DNA of 64,000 nucleotides from Ectopseudomonas guguanensis (GTDB taxonomy: Bacteria; Pseudomonadota; Gammaproteobacteria; Pseudomonadales; Pseudomonadaceae). Numbering within the stretch: position 1 is the stretch's first letter; the number at the start of each line of letters is the position of its first letter. The position numbers were made by a program, and so were the translations under genes. Below, piece after piece: positions 19,083 through 28,246 of the stretch. The notes under the pieces are model-generated. The model did no database searches. It saw nothing but the letters and a program-made list of their open reading frames with translations, and had not been told where the DNA came from. The DNA lies in NCBI RefSeq assembly GCF_900104265.1, contig NZ_FNJJ01000002.1, positions 49,370 through 113,369 on the forward strand, written 5' to 3'.

Positions 19083-19730
19083 ATGAGCACTCAAACCACC
19101 CTTCGCCGCTTCACGCTTGGCGCCTGCGCCCTGGCCCTGGGCCTCGGCATGCTCCAGGCGCATGCCAACGACGCGGCCCTCTACGGGCCCAAGGCGCCCA
19201 AGGGCTCGGCCTTCGTTCGCGCCTACAACGCCAGCAGCACCGAACTCGATGTCAGCGTCGGCCAGACCCACCTCAAGCAGATCTCGCCGCTGGCTTCGAG
19301 CGACTTCAAGTTCCTGCCGGCCGGCAGTTATCAGGCCCAGGTCGGCAACACGCAGATGCCGGTGCAGCTGGAGGCCGAGCACTACTACACCCTGGTCAGC
19401 CAGACCGGCGCCGAGCCGCGCCTGGTCGAGGAGCCGCCCTTCACCAGCCGGCAGAAGGCCCTGCTGCGCGTGCAGAACCTGACCGACAGCACCCTCAGCC
19501 TGAAGACCGCCGACGGCAAGACCGCGGTGGTCGCCGACGTGAAGCCGGACGGCCGCGGCGATCGCGAGATCAACCCGGTCAAGGTGGGCCTGGCGCTGTT
19601 CGACGGTGAACGCAAGGTCGCCGATCTGAAACCGGTGACGCTGGAACGCGGCGAAGTGGTCAGCCTGTTCGTCACTGGCGGTCAGGGCAAGTTTTCGCCG
19701 GTGTGGGTCAAGCGCCCCATCGACGGTTGA
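19083..19730 (+). CDS. algF: Alginate O-acetylation protein AlgF
   Basis: 215 aa (216 in P. aeruginosa) periplasmic protein with a signal peptide ending QAHA at residue 28. Mature start NDAALYGPKAPKGSAFVRAYNA is family-typical. Two beta-sandwich-like halves are suggested by the repeated FVRAYNASS/LLRVQNLTDS pattern (about 42 and 137). No enzymatic motif is visible; it works as a partner in the AlgI-AlgJ acetylation complex. Preceded by AAGGAGG. Confidence 0.94.
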   Translation: MSTQTTLRRFTLGACALALGLGMLQAHANDAALYGPKAPKGSAFVRAYNASSTELDVSVGQTHLKQISPLASSDFKFLPAGSYQAQVGNTQMPVQLEAEHYYTLVSQTGAEPRLVEEPPFTSRQKALLRVQNLTDSTLSLKTADGKTAVVADVKPDGRGDREINPVKVGLALFDGERKVADLKPVTLERGEVVSLFVTGGQGKFSPVWVKRPIDG

Positions 19731-19828
19731 TGCAGTTGAGCTTCTAGAACAAGGAAACGGCGGGCACACGCCGCACCGACACGACACGGGCATCCATCTC
19801 GCAAATGAACGTTAAGGAGAGACACATC

Positions 19829-21265
19829 ATGACCCCCATCATCCTTTCCGGTGGCAGCGGCTCCCGACTCTGGCCTCTTTCGCGCAAGCTGTATCCCAAG
19901 CAGTTCCTCGCCCTGACCGGCGAGCGAACCCTGTTCCAGCAGACCCTGCAGCGCCTCTCCATCGAGGGCATGCAGCCGCCGGTGCTGGTGGCCAACCAGG
20001 AGCACCGCTTCATCGTCCTCGAGCAGCTGGAGCAGATCGGCCAGCAGGCGCAGATGCTGCTGCTCGAACCCTTCGGTCGCAACACCGCCCCGGCTGTGGC
20101 CATGGCCGCCCTGCAACTGCTCGCCGAAGGTCGTGACGAGCTGATGCTGGTGCTGCCGGCCGATCACGTGCTGGACGATCAGCAGGCGTTCCGCCAGGCC
20201 CTCGCGCTGGCCACCGTGGCCGCCGAAAAGGGCGAGATGGTGCTGTTCGGCGTACCGGCCGACCGCCCGGAAACCGGCTACGGCTATATCCGCGGCCAGG
20301 TCGACGGCAACCTGCCCGATGGCGTGGCCCGCGTCGCCAACTTCGTCGAGAAGCCCGATGCCCAGCGCGCCACCGAGTACGTGAAGAGCGGCGACTACTA
20401 CTGGAACAGCGGCATGTTCCTGTTCCGCGCCAGTCGCTTCCTCGAGGAGCTCAAGCACCACGACGTGGACATCTACGACACCTGCCTGCTGGCCCTCGAG
20501 CGCAGCCAGCGCGACGGCATGCAGATCGCCATCGACCCGGCCACCTTCGCCTGCTGCCCGGACAACTCCATCGACTATGCCGTGATGGAGAAGACCAGTC
20601 GTGCCTGCGTGGTCCCGCTGGCCGCCGGCTGGAACGACGTGGGCAGCTGGTCGTCGATCTGGGAAGTGCACGACAAGGACGAGGCCGGCAACGTCACCAA
20701 GGGCGACGTGGTGGTCGAGGACAGCCGCAACTGCCTGATCCACGGCAACGGCAAGCTGGTCTCGGTGCTCGGCCTGGACGACATAGTCGTGGTGGAAACC
20801 AAGGACGCCATGATGGTGGCGCACAAGGACCGTGTGCAGGACGTCAAGAAGCTGGTCAGCAAGCTCGACGAGCAGGGCCGCTGCGAAACCCAGAACCACT
20901 GCGAGGTGTACCGCCCGTGGGGCTCGTACGACTCGGTGGACATGGGCGGCCGTTTCCAGGTCAAGCACATCACCGTCAAGCCGGGCGCGCAGCTCTCCCT
21001 GCAGATGCACCACCACCGCGCCGAGCACTGGATCGTGGTGTCCGGCACGGCCAAGGTGACCTGCGACGATAAAGAGTTCCTGCTCACCGAGAACCAGTCC
21101 TGCTACATCCCGATGACCTCGGTGCACCGCCTGGCCAACCCGGGCAAGATCCCGCTGGAAATTATCGAGGTGCAGTCCGGCACCTACCTCGGCGAGGACG
21201 ATATCGAGCGCCTGGAAGACGTGTACGGCCGCAGCGATGCAGTAGCCGCCGGCGCCGCCCACTGA
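19829..21265 (+). CDS. algA: Bifunctional phosphomannose isomerase / GDP-mannose pyrophosphorylase AlgA
   Basis: 478 aa. It supplies GDP-mannose: the isomerase makes mannose 6-phosphate and, after AlgC, the pyrophosphorylase makes GDP-mannose. N-terminal nucleotidyltransferase (about 1-290) has GGSGSRLWPLSRKLYPKQF and FVEKP. The C-terminal cupin isomerase (about 340-475) has the metal-binding QMHHHRAEHW and PWGSYDS. The ATG at 19829 follows AAGGAGA and gives MTPIILSGG; the in-frame ATG at 19805 is rejected because it adds a non-conserved tail. Last gene of the operon. algC is not in this window. Confidence 0.97.
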   Translation: MTPIILSGGSGSRLWPLSRKLYPKQFLALTGERTLFQQTLQRLSIEGMQPPVLVANQEHRFIVLEQLEQIGQQAQMLLLEPFGRNTAPAVAMAALQLLAEGRDELMLVLPADHVLDDQQAFRQALALATVAAEKGEMVLFGVPADRPETGYGYIRGQVDGNLPDGVARVANFVEKPDAQRATEYVKSGDYYWNSGMFLFRASRFLEELKHHDVDIYDTCLLALERSQRDGMQIAIDPATFACCPDNSIDYAVMEKTSRACVVPLAAGWNDVGSWSSIWEVHDKDEAGNVTKGDVVVEDSRNCLIHGNGKLVSVLGLDDIVVVETKDAMMVAHKDRVQDVKKLVSKLDEQGRCETQNHCEVYRPWGSYDSVDMGGRFQVKHITVKPGAQLSLQMHHHRAEHWIVVSGTAKVTCDDKEFLLTENQSCYIPMTSVHRLANPGKIPLEIIEVQSGTYLGEDDIERLEDVYGRSDAVAAGAAH

Positions 21266-21290
21266 GCGATGCAATCAGGGCCGAGCCCAG

Positions 21291-21371
21291 CCCCGGATTG
21301 CATCCGGGCTACGCCCTTGTTCATCCGGGGCGCACGCCGTGAGCTCCCCTCTCCCATTCATGGGAGAGGGG
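21291..21371. repeat. Post-algA repeat block
   Basis: One half-element of the GTAGCCCGGATG family (21291-21312, minus orientation) and one perfect 12-bp palindrome CCCCTCTCCCAT/ATGGGAGAGGGG (21346-21371). No T-rich terminator is seen after algA, so these hairpins may form the transcript end. Confidence 0.7.
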
Positions 21372-21529
21372 TTGCGGGAGAGGGCAGAATACGCCCACGC
21401 CATTGAAGGCTCTGCCTTCCCCTCCCCTTTCCCGCCAGGGAAGCTGTCACACCCTGCGACAGCCCACGCGGTTACCCTCAACTGACACCTTGTGTAGGAT
21501 GAATGCAGACTTCCACAAGGGCTGCCCGC

Positions 21530-21994
21530 ATGCTGTTCGGTATCGTACTCGTCATCACCTGGCTGATTCTGCTGATCCGCTACCCGACCAAGGCGCTACC
21601 GGTGTCCATGGCCGCGCTAGTCGGCCTCGGCCTGGTCGCCAGCTGGGTGCTCTGGCAGGAAAGCCAGGACGAGCGCTACCTCGCCCATCTCGAACTGCGC
21701 CTGAGCTACGACCCGCAGCGCTGCCCCGCCGACCGCCCGCTGGCCATCGACCTGAAGAACGGCAGCGACGCCGCCCTGCTGGAGCTGCGCTGGGAAGTCG
21801 CCGCCTACCGCCCCGGCAATGCCACCAACCTGGCCCAGCGCCTGTACGAATCGCCACGCTACAGCGGCCCGGGTGAACTGCTGCCGGGCGCCAACTGGAA
21901 CGACTGCATGCCCCTGCCCGACCTGCGTAGCGGCTATCGCCCGGCCACGCTGGAGTTTCGCGCCGAGCGTCTGCAGGGCAAGTTCATCCGCTGA
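21530..21994 (+). CDS. Conserved membrane-anchored protein of unknown function
   Basis: 154 aa. Two closely spaced hydrophobic helices at the N-terminus (MLFGIVLVITWLILLIRYP, then about 25-42) are followed by a soluble beta-rich domain with CPADRPLAIDLKNGSDAALLELRWEVAAYRPG, which looks like a small immunoglobulin-like or extracytoplasmic fold. Two cysteines lie in the soluble part. The start is uncertain: ATG 21530 puts the first helix at the N-terminus, while ATG 21503 would add nine residues. No function recognised. It is co-directional with the SDR downstream but separated from it by a repeat block. Confidence 0.75.
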   Translation: MLFGIVLVITWLILLIRYPTKALPVSMAALVGLGLVASWVLWQESQDERYLAHLELRLSYDPQRCPADRPLAIDLKNGSDAALLELRWEVAAYRPGNATNLAQRLYESPRYSGPGELLPGANWNDCMPLPDLRSGYRPATLEFRAERLQGKFIR

Positions 21995-21996
21995 TG

Positions 21997-22118
21997 GTAG
22001 GGTGCGCCGTGCGCACCGCTGAATCGACACGGCGGTGCGCTCGGCCTGGTCAGCTTCGTAGCCCGGATGCAATCCGGGGCATCTGCCTGTGACTGTTCCC
22101 GGATTGCATCCGGGCTAC
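21997..22118. repeat. Two palindromic repeat families side by side
   Basis: A GTAGGGTGCGCCGTGCGCACC element (21997-22017, self-complementary GGTGCGC/GCGCACC) is followed by a full REPIN-like doublet of the GTAGCCCGGATGCAATCCGGG family (22058-22118). They fill most of the 233-bp gap. Confidence 0.8.
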
Positions 22119-22227
22119 GGGATCAAGCGCGTAGGGCGGACTCAGGAGCCCAGGCGAACAGTCCGCCATCACTTCAAGCCAAGCCTGCTAAGCTGCAATC
22201 CCATTCGCGTCTCAGGGAGTCCCGCGC

Positions 22228-23058
22228 ATGCCACAACCCAGCGTTCTGATCACCGGTTGCTCCAGCGGCATCGGCCGCGCCCTGGCCGATGCCTTCAAGG
22301 CTGGCGGCTTCGCGGTGTGGGCCACCGCGCGCAAGGACAGCGACCTGGCCGCGCTCGAACAGGCCGGGTTCCATGCCGTGCAACTGGACGTCAACGACAA
22401 TGCAGCTCTGGAGCGACTGGCCACGCGCCTGAACGAAGAGCTCGGCGGCCTCGACGTGCTGATCAACAACGCCGGTTACGGCGCCATGGGCCCGCTGCTC
22501 GATGGCGGCGTGGAGGCCATGCGCAGGCAGTTCGAAACCAACGTGTTCTCCATCGTCGGTGTGACCAGTGCCTTCTTCCCGCTGCTGCGCCGCAGCCGCG
22601 GCCTGGTGGTGAATATCGGCAGCGTATCCGCCTTGCTGGTGACGCCCTTCGCCGGTGCCTACTGCGCCTCCAAGGCCGCGGTGCATGCCCTGAGCGATGC
22701 CCTGCGCATGGAGCTGGCGCCCTTCTCCATCGAGGTGATGGAAGTGCAGCCCGGTGCCATCGCCTCCAGCTTCGGCGCCAACGCCAGCCAGCAGGCCGAG
22801 GCGCTGATCCGCCAGGACTCGCCCTGGTGGCCGCTGCGCGACGGCATCCGCGCCCGCGCCAATGCCTCGCAGGACAACCCGACGCCGGCCAGCGACTTCG
22901 CCACGCAACTGCTGGCCGCCGTGCAGCGCGACAAACGCCCGCGCCTGCTACGCCTGGGCAACGGCAGTCGCGCCCTGCCATTGCTCGCCACGCTGCTGCC
23001 CAAGGCGCTACTCGAGCGCGTGCTGCGCAAACGCTTCGGCCTGGTGCAAAGCCTGTGA
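22228..23058 (+). CDS. Short-chain dehydrogenase/reductase
   Basis: 276 aa classical SDR. Cofactor motif TGCSSGIG (9-16), NNAG (80-83), catalytic Ser in NIGSVSA (132-134) and Tyr145-x3-Lys149 in YCASK are all intact, so it should be an active NAD(P)-dependent oxidoreductase. The C-terminal LRLGNGSRALPLLATLLPKALLERVLRKRFGL is amphipathic or membrane-associating, as in SDRs acting on lipids or retinol-like substrates. Substrate unknown. Its stop overlaps the GTG of the next gene (GTGA), so the two are probably co-translated. Confidence 0.9.
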   Translation: MPQPSVLITGCSSGIGRALADAFKAGGFAVWATARKDSDLAALEQAGFHAVQLDVNDNAALERLATRLNEELGGLDVLINNAGYGAMGPLLDGGVEAMRRQFETNVFSIVGVTSAFFPLLRRSRGLVVNIGSVSALLVTPFAGAYCASKAAVHALSDALRMELAPFSIEVMEVQPGAIASSFGANASQQAEALIRQDSPWWPLRDGIRARANASQDNPTPASDFATQLLAAVQRDKRPRLLRLGNGSRALPLLATLLPKALLERVLRKRFGLVQSL

Positions 23059-23423
23059 GCCAGGACGTGCAACTGCGCTACTACGCGGCTGCCGGGGTAA
23101 TCGCGGCCATCGTACTGAACCTGCTGCTGCGCACCTTCGTGCGCCTGGGCGGCGTGTTCACCACCCTGCTGATCGCTGCCGCCATCGCCGCCTGCCTGGC
23201 GCTGGCGTTTTACTGGCGCACCGGGCGCGCGCCGAGCAACGCCGAACGCTGGCGCCTCACCCTGCTCTATGGCGGCATGCTCGGCCTGCTCTATCTGGGC
23301 TTGCTGGGCATGATGGTCCTGCAGGACACGCCCAGCCCCATGGGCCTGTTTCTCTTCAGCCTGCATTACCTGTGCTACCCCGTGCTGGCCTGGCTGGCAT
23401 TGTCGCCACGCCATGGCCGCTGA
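23055..23423 (+). CDS. Small integral membrane protein
   Basis: 122 aa from GTG 23055, overlapping the SDR stop by four bases. Three or four hydrophobic helices (about 9-25, 33-52, 72-90, 97-115) and no soluble domain. No family recognised. The longer open frame on this strand runs out of frame through the SDR gene and is not real. Translational coupling suggests it works with the SDR, perhaps anchoring it or forming a membrane enzyme pair (inference). Confidence 0.75.
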   Translation: MSQDVQLRYYAAAGVIAAIVLNLLLRTFVRLGGVFTTLLIAAAIAACLALAFYWRTGRAPSNAERWRLTLLYGGMLGLLYLGLLGMMVLQDTPSPMGLFLFSLHYLCYPVLAWLALSPRHGR

Positions 23424-23447
23424 TCGTTTCGTCAGGATGACTTCGCC

Positions 23448-24608
23448 GTGCTGCATACCCTCGCCGTCGCCAACTACCGCTCGATCAACAACCTGATCCT
23501 GCCGCTGGGCCGGCTCAATCTGATCACTGGCGCCAACGGCAGCGGCAAGTCCAATCTCTACCGCGCCCTGCGCCTGCTGGCGGAAACCGCCCAGGGCGGC
23601 GTGGTCAACGCCCTGGCCCGCGAAGGTGGGCTGGAATCGAGCTTCTGGGCCGGGCCGGAAAAGATTTCCCGGCGCATGCTCAAGGGTGAGGTGCCGGTGC
23701 AGGGCGGCCCACGGCAGAACGTCATGCGCCTGCGCCTGGGCTTTGCCGGTGAGGATTTCGGCTATGCGATTTCCCTTGGTCTGCCCGAGCCGAGCAACTC
23801 GGCCTTTTCCCTCGACCCGGAGATCAAGCGCGAGTGCATCTGGGCCGGCGCCAGCTATCGCCCCGCCTCGCTGCTGGTGGATCGTGCCGGGCCGCTGGTG
23901 CGCCTGCGCGAAGGCCGCAGCTGGCAGGTGCTGGCCCAGCACGTGCCGAGCTACGACAGCCTGTTCGACCAGATCGGCAACGATCCGAACTGCCCGGAGG
24001 TGTTCCAGCTGCGCGAAACCATCCGCCGCTGGCGCTTCTACGATCACTTTCGCAGCGATGCCGAAGCGCCGGCACGCCAGCCGCAACTGGGCACACGCAC
24101 GCCAGTGCTGCACCACGATGGCCGCGACCTGGCCGCGGCGCTGCAGACCATCCGCGAGATCGGCGACCGCGCCGCGCTGGACGTCGCCATCGACGACGCC
24201 TTTCCCGGCAGCCGCCTGCATATCGATTTCCAGGCCGGCGGACGCTTTGCCGTCGAGCTGCGCCAGGAAGGCTTGCTGCGCCCCCTGAGCGCCGCCGAAC
24301 TGTCCGACGGCACCCTGCGCTACCTGCTGCTGGTGGCTGCATTGCTCACGCCGCGGCCGCCGTCACTGATGGTGCTCAACGAACCGGAAACCAGCCTGCA
24401 CCCGGACCTGCTGCCGGCACTCGGCCGCCTGATCATGGCCGCCTCGAAGCAGACCCAGGTATGGGTGGTGTCGCACGCCAGCCGGCTGATCGCCACGCTC
24501 AGGGAAAGCCCGCAGTGCAACACACTGGAACTGGACAAGCAGCTCGGCCAGACCAGCATCCGCGGCCAGGGCATGCTGGACGAGCCGCCCTGGCATTGGC
24601 CGGATTGA
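23448..24608 (+). CDS. Stand-alone AAA/SMC-like ATPase (AAA_21 type)
   Basis: 386 aa from GTG 23448 (AGGA ten bases upstream). It opens with LAVANYRSINNLILPL, the usual start of RecF/OLD-like ATPases, then Walker A GANGSGKS (28-35). The C-terminal half has an ABC-signature-like ELSDGTLRYL, Walker B LMVLNEPETSLHPDLL and the H-loop VVSHASRL. There is no TOPRIM, HNH or other nuclease domain and no coiled-coil insertion. Such single-domain proteins are common in Pseudomonas but their job is unclear; relatives act in DNA repair or phage defence together with a nuclease. None is adjacent here. Confidence 0.85.
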   Translation: MLHTLAVANYRSINNLILPLGRLNLITGANGSGKSNLYRALRLLAETAQGGVVNALAREGGLESSFWAGPEKISRRMLKGEVPVQGGPRQNVMRLRLGFAGEDFGYAISLGLPEPSNSAFSLDPEIKRECIWAGASYRPASLLVDRAGPLVRLREGRSWQVLAQHVPSYDSLFDQIGNDPNCPEVFQLRETIRRWRFYDHFRSDAEAPARQPQLGTRTPVLHHDGRDLAAALQTIREIGDRAALDVAIDDAFPGSRLHIDFQAGGRFAVELRQEGLLRPLSAAELSDGTLRYLLLVAALLTPRPPSLMVLNEPETSLHPDLLPALGRLIMAASKQTQVWVVSHASRLIATLRESPQCNTLELDKQLGQTSIRGQGMLDEPPWHWPD

Positions 24609-24632
24609 AACCTGTGGATTGATACGGACGCA

Positions 24633-24809
24633 CGTAGGGTGCGCCGCGCGCACCGGCTTCTGCTCGCTATCCGCTACGGTCCGGAAGAGCGCGGTGCGCA
24701 CAGCGCCCCCTACCCCTGCTGCAGCGTAGCCCGGATCAAATCCGGGGGAGGTTTATCAGCGCTTTCGCGGCTGAAGCGGAATGCCGCCCAGCCGCTCCCA
24801 CAGCCCAGA
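24633..24809. repeat. Mixed repeat block between AAA ATPase and trxB
   Basis: It contains a degenerate GTAGGGTGCGCCGCGCGCACC doublet (24634-24714), a GTAGCCCGGATCAAATCCGGG half element (24727-24750) and a GCGGCTGAAGC...CCGCTCCCAC element (about 24766-24809). Three of the window's repeat families lie within 180 bp. Confidence 0.7.
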
Positions 24810-24815
24810 TCGAAC

Positions 24816-25823
<1,008 letters not shown>

Positions 25824-26034
25824 CTAGGGGAAGGCTTGGGAAGGATGAGAGCCCCGCAAACGGGACTGCGCGCAAGGCTATCCAGGCCACCGGCGAAGCG
25901 GAAATATCCATTGCCAATTCCGCGCATAGAATCCGCCTATCGCCACCAGGGCAAAGCATGCTCACGTCGCTGAACTTTCGTCGCGCCCGCGAAGTCGGTA
26001 TGGTCGCGCGCAACCACCCTCCAGGAGATCACCA

Positions 26035-26778
26035 ATGCCCGCCGCTCCCGTCCTGTCCGGTCCGCAATACCTGCGCGAAGGTCTGCGACTGGTCCTCAGC
26101 CCCGGCCTGCGCCTGTTCGTACTGCTGCCGCTGGCGGTCAACCTGATACTCTTCGCCAGCATGATCGGCTTCGCCGTGCAGCAGTTCAGCGGCTGGGTCG
26201 ATACCTTCATGCCCAGCCTGCCAAGCTGGCTGAGCTTTTTGCAGTACATCCTCTGGCCGCTGTTCGTGGTGCTGGTACTGCTGATGGTGTTCTTCACCTT
26301 CACCCTGCTGGCCAACATCATCGCCGCGCCGTTCAACGGCTTTCTCGCCGAGAAGGTGGAGGTGGTGGTGCGCGGCGAAGACAACTTTCCCGCCTTCAGC
26401 TGGGCCGAGCTGGTGGCCCTGGTGCCGCGCACGCTCGGCCGCGAGCTGCGCAAGCTGGGCTACTTTCTGCCGCGTGCGCTGGCCCTGCTGATCCTCAGCT
26501 TCATCCCGGTGGTGAACCTGATCGCCGCGCCGCTGTGGCTGCTGTTCGGCGTGTGGATGATGGCGGTGCAGTACATCGACTACCCGGCGGATAACCACAA
26601 GATGAGCTGGCAGGACATGCTCGCCTGGCTGCGCGAGAAGCGCTGGCAGAGCCTGAGTTTCGGCGGCATCACCTACGCTGCCCTGCTGGTGCCGGGGCTG
26701 AACATCCTGATGATGCCGGCCGCAGTGGCCGGCGCCACGCTGTTCTGGGTGCGCGAGCGCGGCGAGCAGAACTCGTAG
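26035..26778 (+). CDS. cysZ: Sulfate transporter CysZ
   Basis: 247 aa inner-membrane protein with about four hydrophobic spans (26-48, 75-101, 142-168, 205-230). Family blocks seen are [44 protein letters not shown] and [10 protein letters not shown]. CysZ imports sulfate for cysteine synthesis independently of the ABC system. Start ATG 26035 follows AGGAGATCACC. Monocistronic. Confidence 0.95.
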   Translation: MPAAPVLSGPQYLREGLRLVLSPGLRLFVLLPLAVNLILFASMIGFAVQQFSGWVDTFMPSLPSWLSFLQYILWPLFVVLVLLMVFFTFTLLANIIAAPFNGFLAEKVEVVVRGEDNFPAFSWAELVALVPRTLGRELRKLGYFLPRALALLILSFIPVVNLIAAPLWLLFGVWMMAVQYIDYPADNHKMSWQDMLAWLREKRWQSLSFGGITYAALLVPGLNILMMPAAVAGATLFWVRERGEQNS

Positions 26779-26965
26779 GCTGGGTTAGCCGCCTTTCACA
26801 TGGACTGATCGTTCACCACCCACTGCGGCGGCGTAATTCACCATTGGCGCAACGCGATCCATCGCTTGGCGGGCCAAGTGGGGTGGCCATCCGAGCGCAC
26901 GACCTGCATCTGCGTCTGGAAGGCCATCATTCAGCGCCGCTGACCAACCACACCGGTGCCCGCCA
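26779..26965. other. Intergenic stretch with no gene
   Basis: 187 bp holding a GGGTTAGCCGCCTTTCAC and GGCGTAATTCACCATTGGCG text of the kind often seen as degenerate intergenic repeats in Pseudomonas. A short open frame on the minus strand (to 26985) overlaps the next gene's 3' end and has no coding character. Confidence 0.5.
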
Positions 26966-28075
26966 TCAGCTACGCACAAGCACATCGTGTAACGCCTGCA
27001 TCGACGCCTGCGACTCGCGTTCGATACGCCTGCGCATCAGCAGCAGGTTGGCCAGACGCATCGGCCAGCTGGCGAAACCGTATTCGAGGGTACGCACGAA
27101 CTCGCAGCCACCCTCGACCGCCACGCACTCGTAGGTCAGCAGCAACTGCAGGCCATGCTCGCCCCTTGCACTGGCCTGCCAGCGGCGCGCCGGCTGATGA
27201 TCGAGCACGTCCCAGCGCAGATGCCCGGCGCGACCGCCGGCATGAATGTCTTCCTCGAAGCGCTCGCTGGCGATCAAGGCGCCTTCGCGCCCGTAGATGC
27301 GCAGCGAAGAAGGATGCCATTCGGGCCAGTGGGACGGCGCCGCGGCGTAGGCCAGCACCTGCTCGGCAGGGCGCGCGATGCGCACGCGGTGCTGCTGGCG
27401 GTTCTGCAGGTGAATCGCCTCAGGCTCCCAGTGCAGGGTACCGTGGAGCCAGTCCATCAGCGGATGGACAATGCCGAAGTTGCGTGAATGCATCAGCTCG
27501 CGGCGGTGGTGCAGCGCATGCAGGCGGCGCATCTGGCGAATCCACGGCAAGCGCGAAAGCGGGTGCTCGGCCGGCAGATGCTCACAGGCATGCACCAGCT
27601 CATAGCTCATGTAGCCCAGCAGCATGCTGCCGGCGAACAGCGCGGCAAGGTTGCCATCGACATGAGACAGCAGCCACCAGGCGGCGAAGGTAGGCAGACT
27701 GAACAGCACGATCAGCCAGGCCGGAAACAGGATCACCCGCCAGTCACGCGCCGTTTCGTAGGGCATCAGCGCTTCGACGAAGAAGCTGTGGTGATCGCCG
27801 GTGTGGCGCTTGTAGAACAGCCTGCCCAGGCGCGTCCGGTTATGGCCAAGGCGCCTGTGCACCTGATACTCGCCCCAACTGAAGAACACCAGCGTGGCCG
27901 GTACCAGCAACCATTGCCAGGGCGCTACGGCTTCCAGGGTGTGCCACAGCCAGCCAATCCAGAGCAGGCCGTAAGCCAGCACGAACCCGGCGTGCAGCCA
28001 GGGGTTGTACAGTGGATGGACGGCAGCGCGGTAATCGCGGCGAAAAGCCTGGGCATTGTCATTGTCGTAGGCCAT
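26966..28075 (-). CDS. Fatty acid hydroxylase/sterol desaturase fused to an SRPBCC domain
   Basis: 369 aa from ATG 28075 (GGAGAG upstream). Residues 25-200 form a membrane di-iron hydroxylase with hydrophobic spans near 28-48, 52-66, 116-136 and 143-160 and the histidine boxes HRRLGH (73-78), HTGDHH (91-96), HACEH (162-166) and HALHH (186-190). Residues about 225-369 look like an SRPBCC/polyketide-cyclase-type lipid-binding domain (RIARPAEQVLAYAAAPSHWPEWHPSSL, LRWDVLDHQPARRW, LTYECVAVEGG). The combination suggests oxidation of a lipid held in or delivered to the fused pocket (inference). Divergent from a GT4 glycosyltransferase, so a glycolipid pathway is possible. A longer frame extending to 29017 overlaps that glycosyltransferase and is rejected. 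Confidence 0.85.
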   Translation of the reverse strand: MAYDNDNAQAFRRDYRAAVHPLYNPWLHAGFVLAYGLLWIGWLWHTLEAVAPWQWLLVPATLVFFSWGEYQVHRRLGHNRTRLGRLFYKRHTGDHHSFFVEALMPYETARDWRVILFPAWLIVLFSLPTFAAWWLLSHVDGNLAALFAGSMLLGYMSYELVHACEHLPAEHPLSRLPWIRQMRRLHALHHRRELMHSRNFGIVHPLMDWLHGTLHWEPEAIHLQNRQQHRVRIARPAEQVLAYAAAPSHWPEWHPSSLRIYGREGALIASERFEEDIHAGGRAGHLRWDVLDHQPARRWQASARGEHGLQLLLTYECVAVEGGCEFVRTLEYGFASWPMRLANLLLMRRRIERESQASMQALHDVLVRS

Positions 28076-28246
28076 GGCGCTCTCCTCTGATCGACAGCAG
28101 TCTAGGCGCGGACCGGGCAATCGCCCAACTGGCAGCAGGCCCCGAGCGCCGTTGGCCGCGTGAACCGGGGCACGGCCCGCACGCCTGAAATATAAGCGCA
28201 ACAAAATCGTCACTTTCACTACATAACCGGGGCGGAGACTGCGTAC

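Noticed and set aside
23448..24608. Complete OLD-type or Gabija-type defence system
   Set aside because: The ATPase has no TOPRIM domain and there is no helicase, nuclease or reverse transcriptase beside it.
26785..26985. 66-codon minus-strand open frame after cysZ
   Set aside because: Overlaps the 3' end of the hydroxylase gene and encodes degenerate repeat-like sequence with no ribosome binding site.
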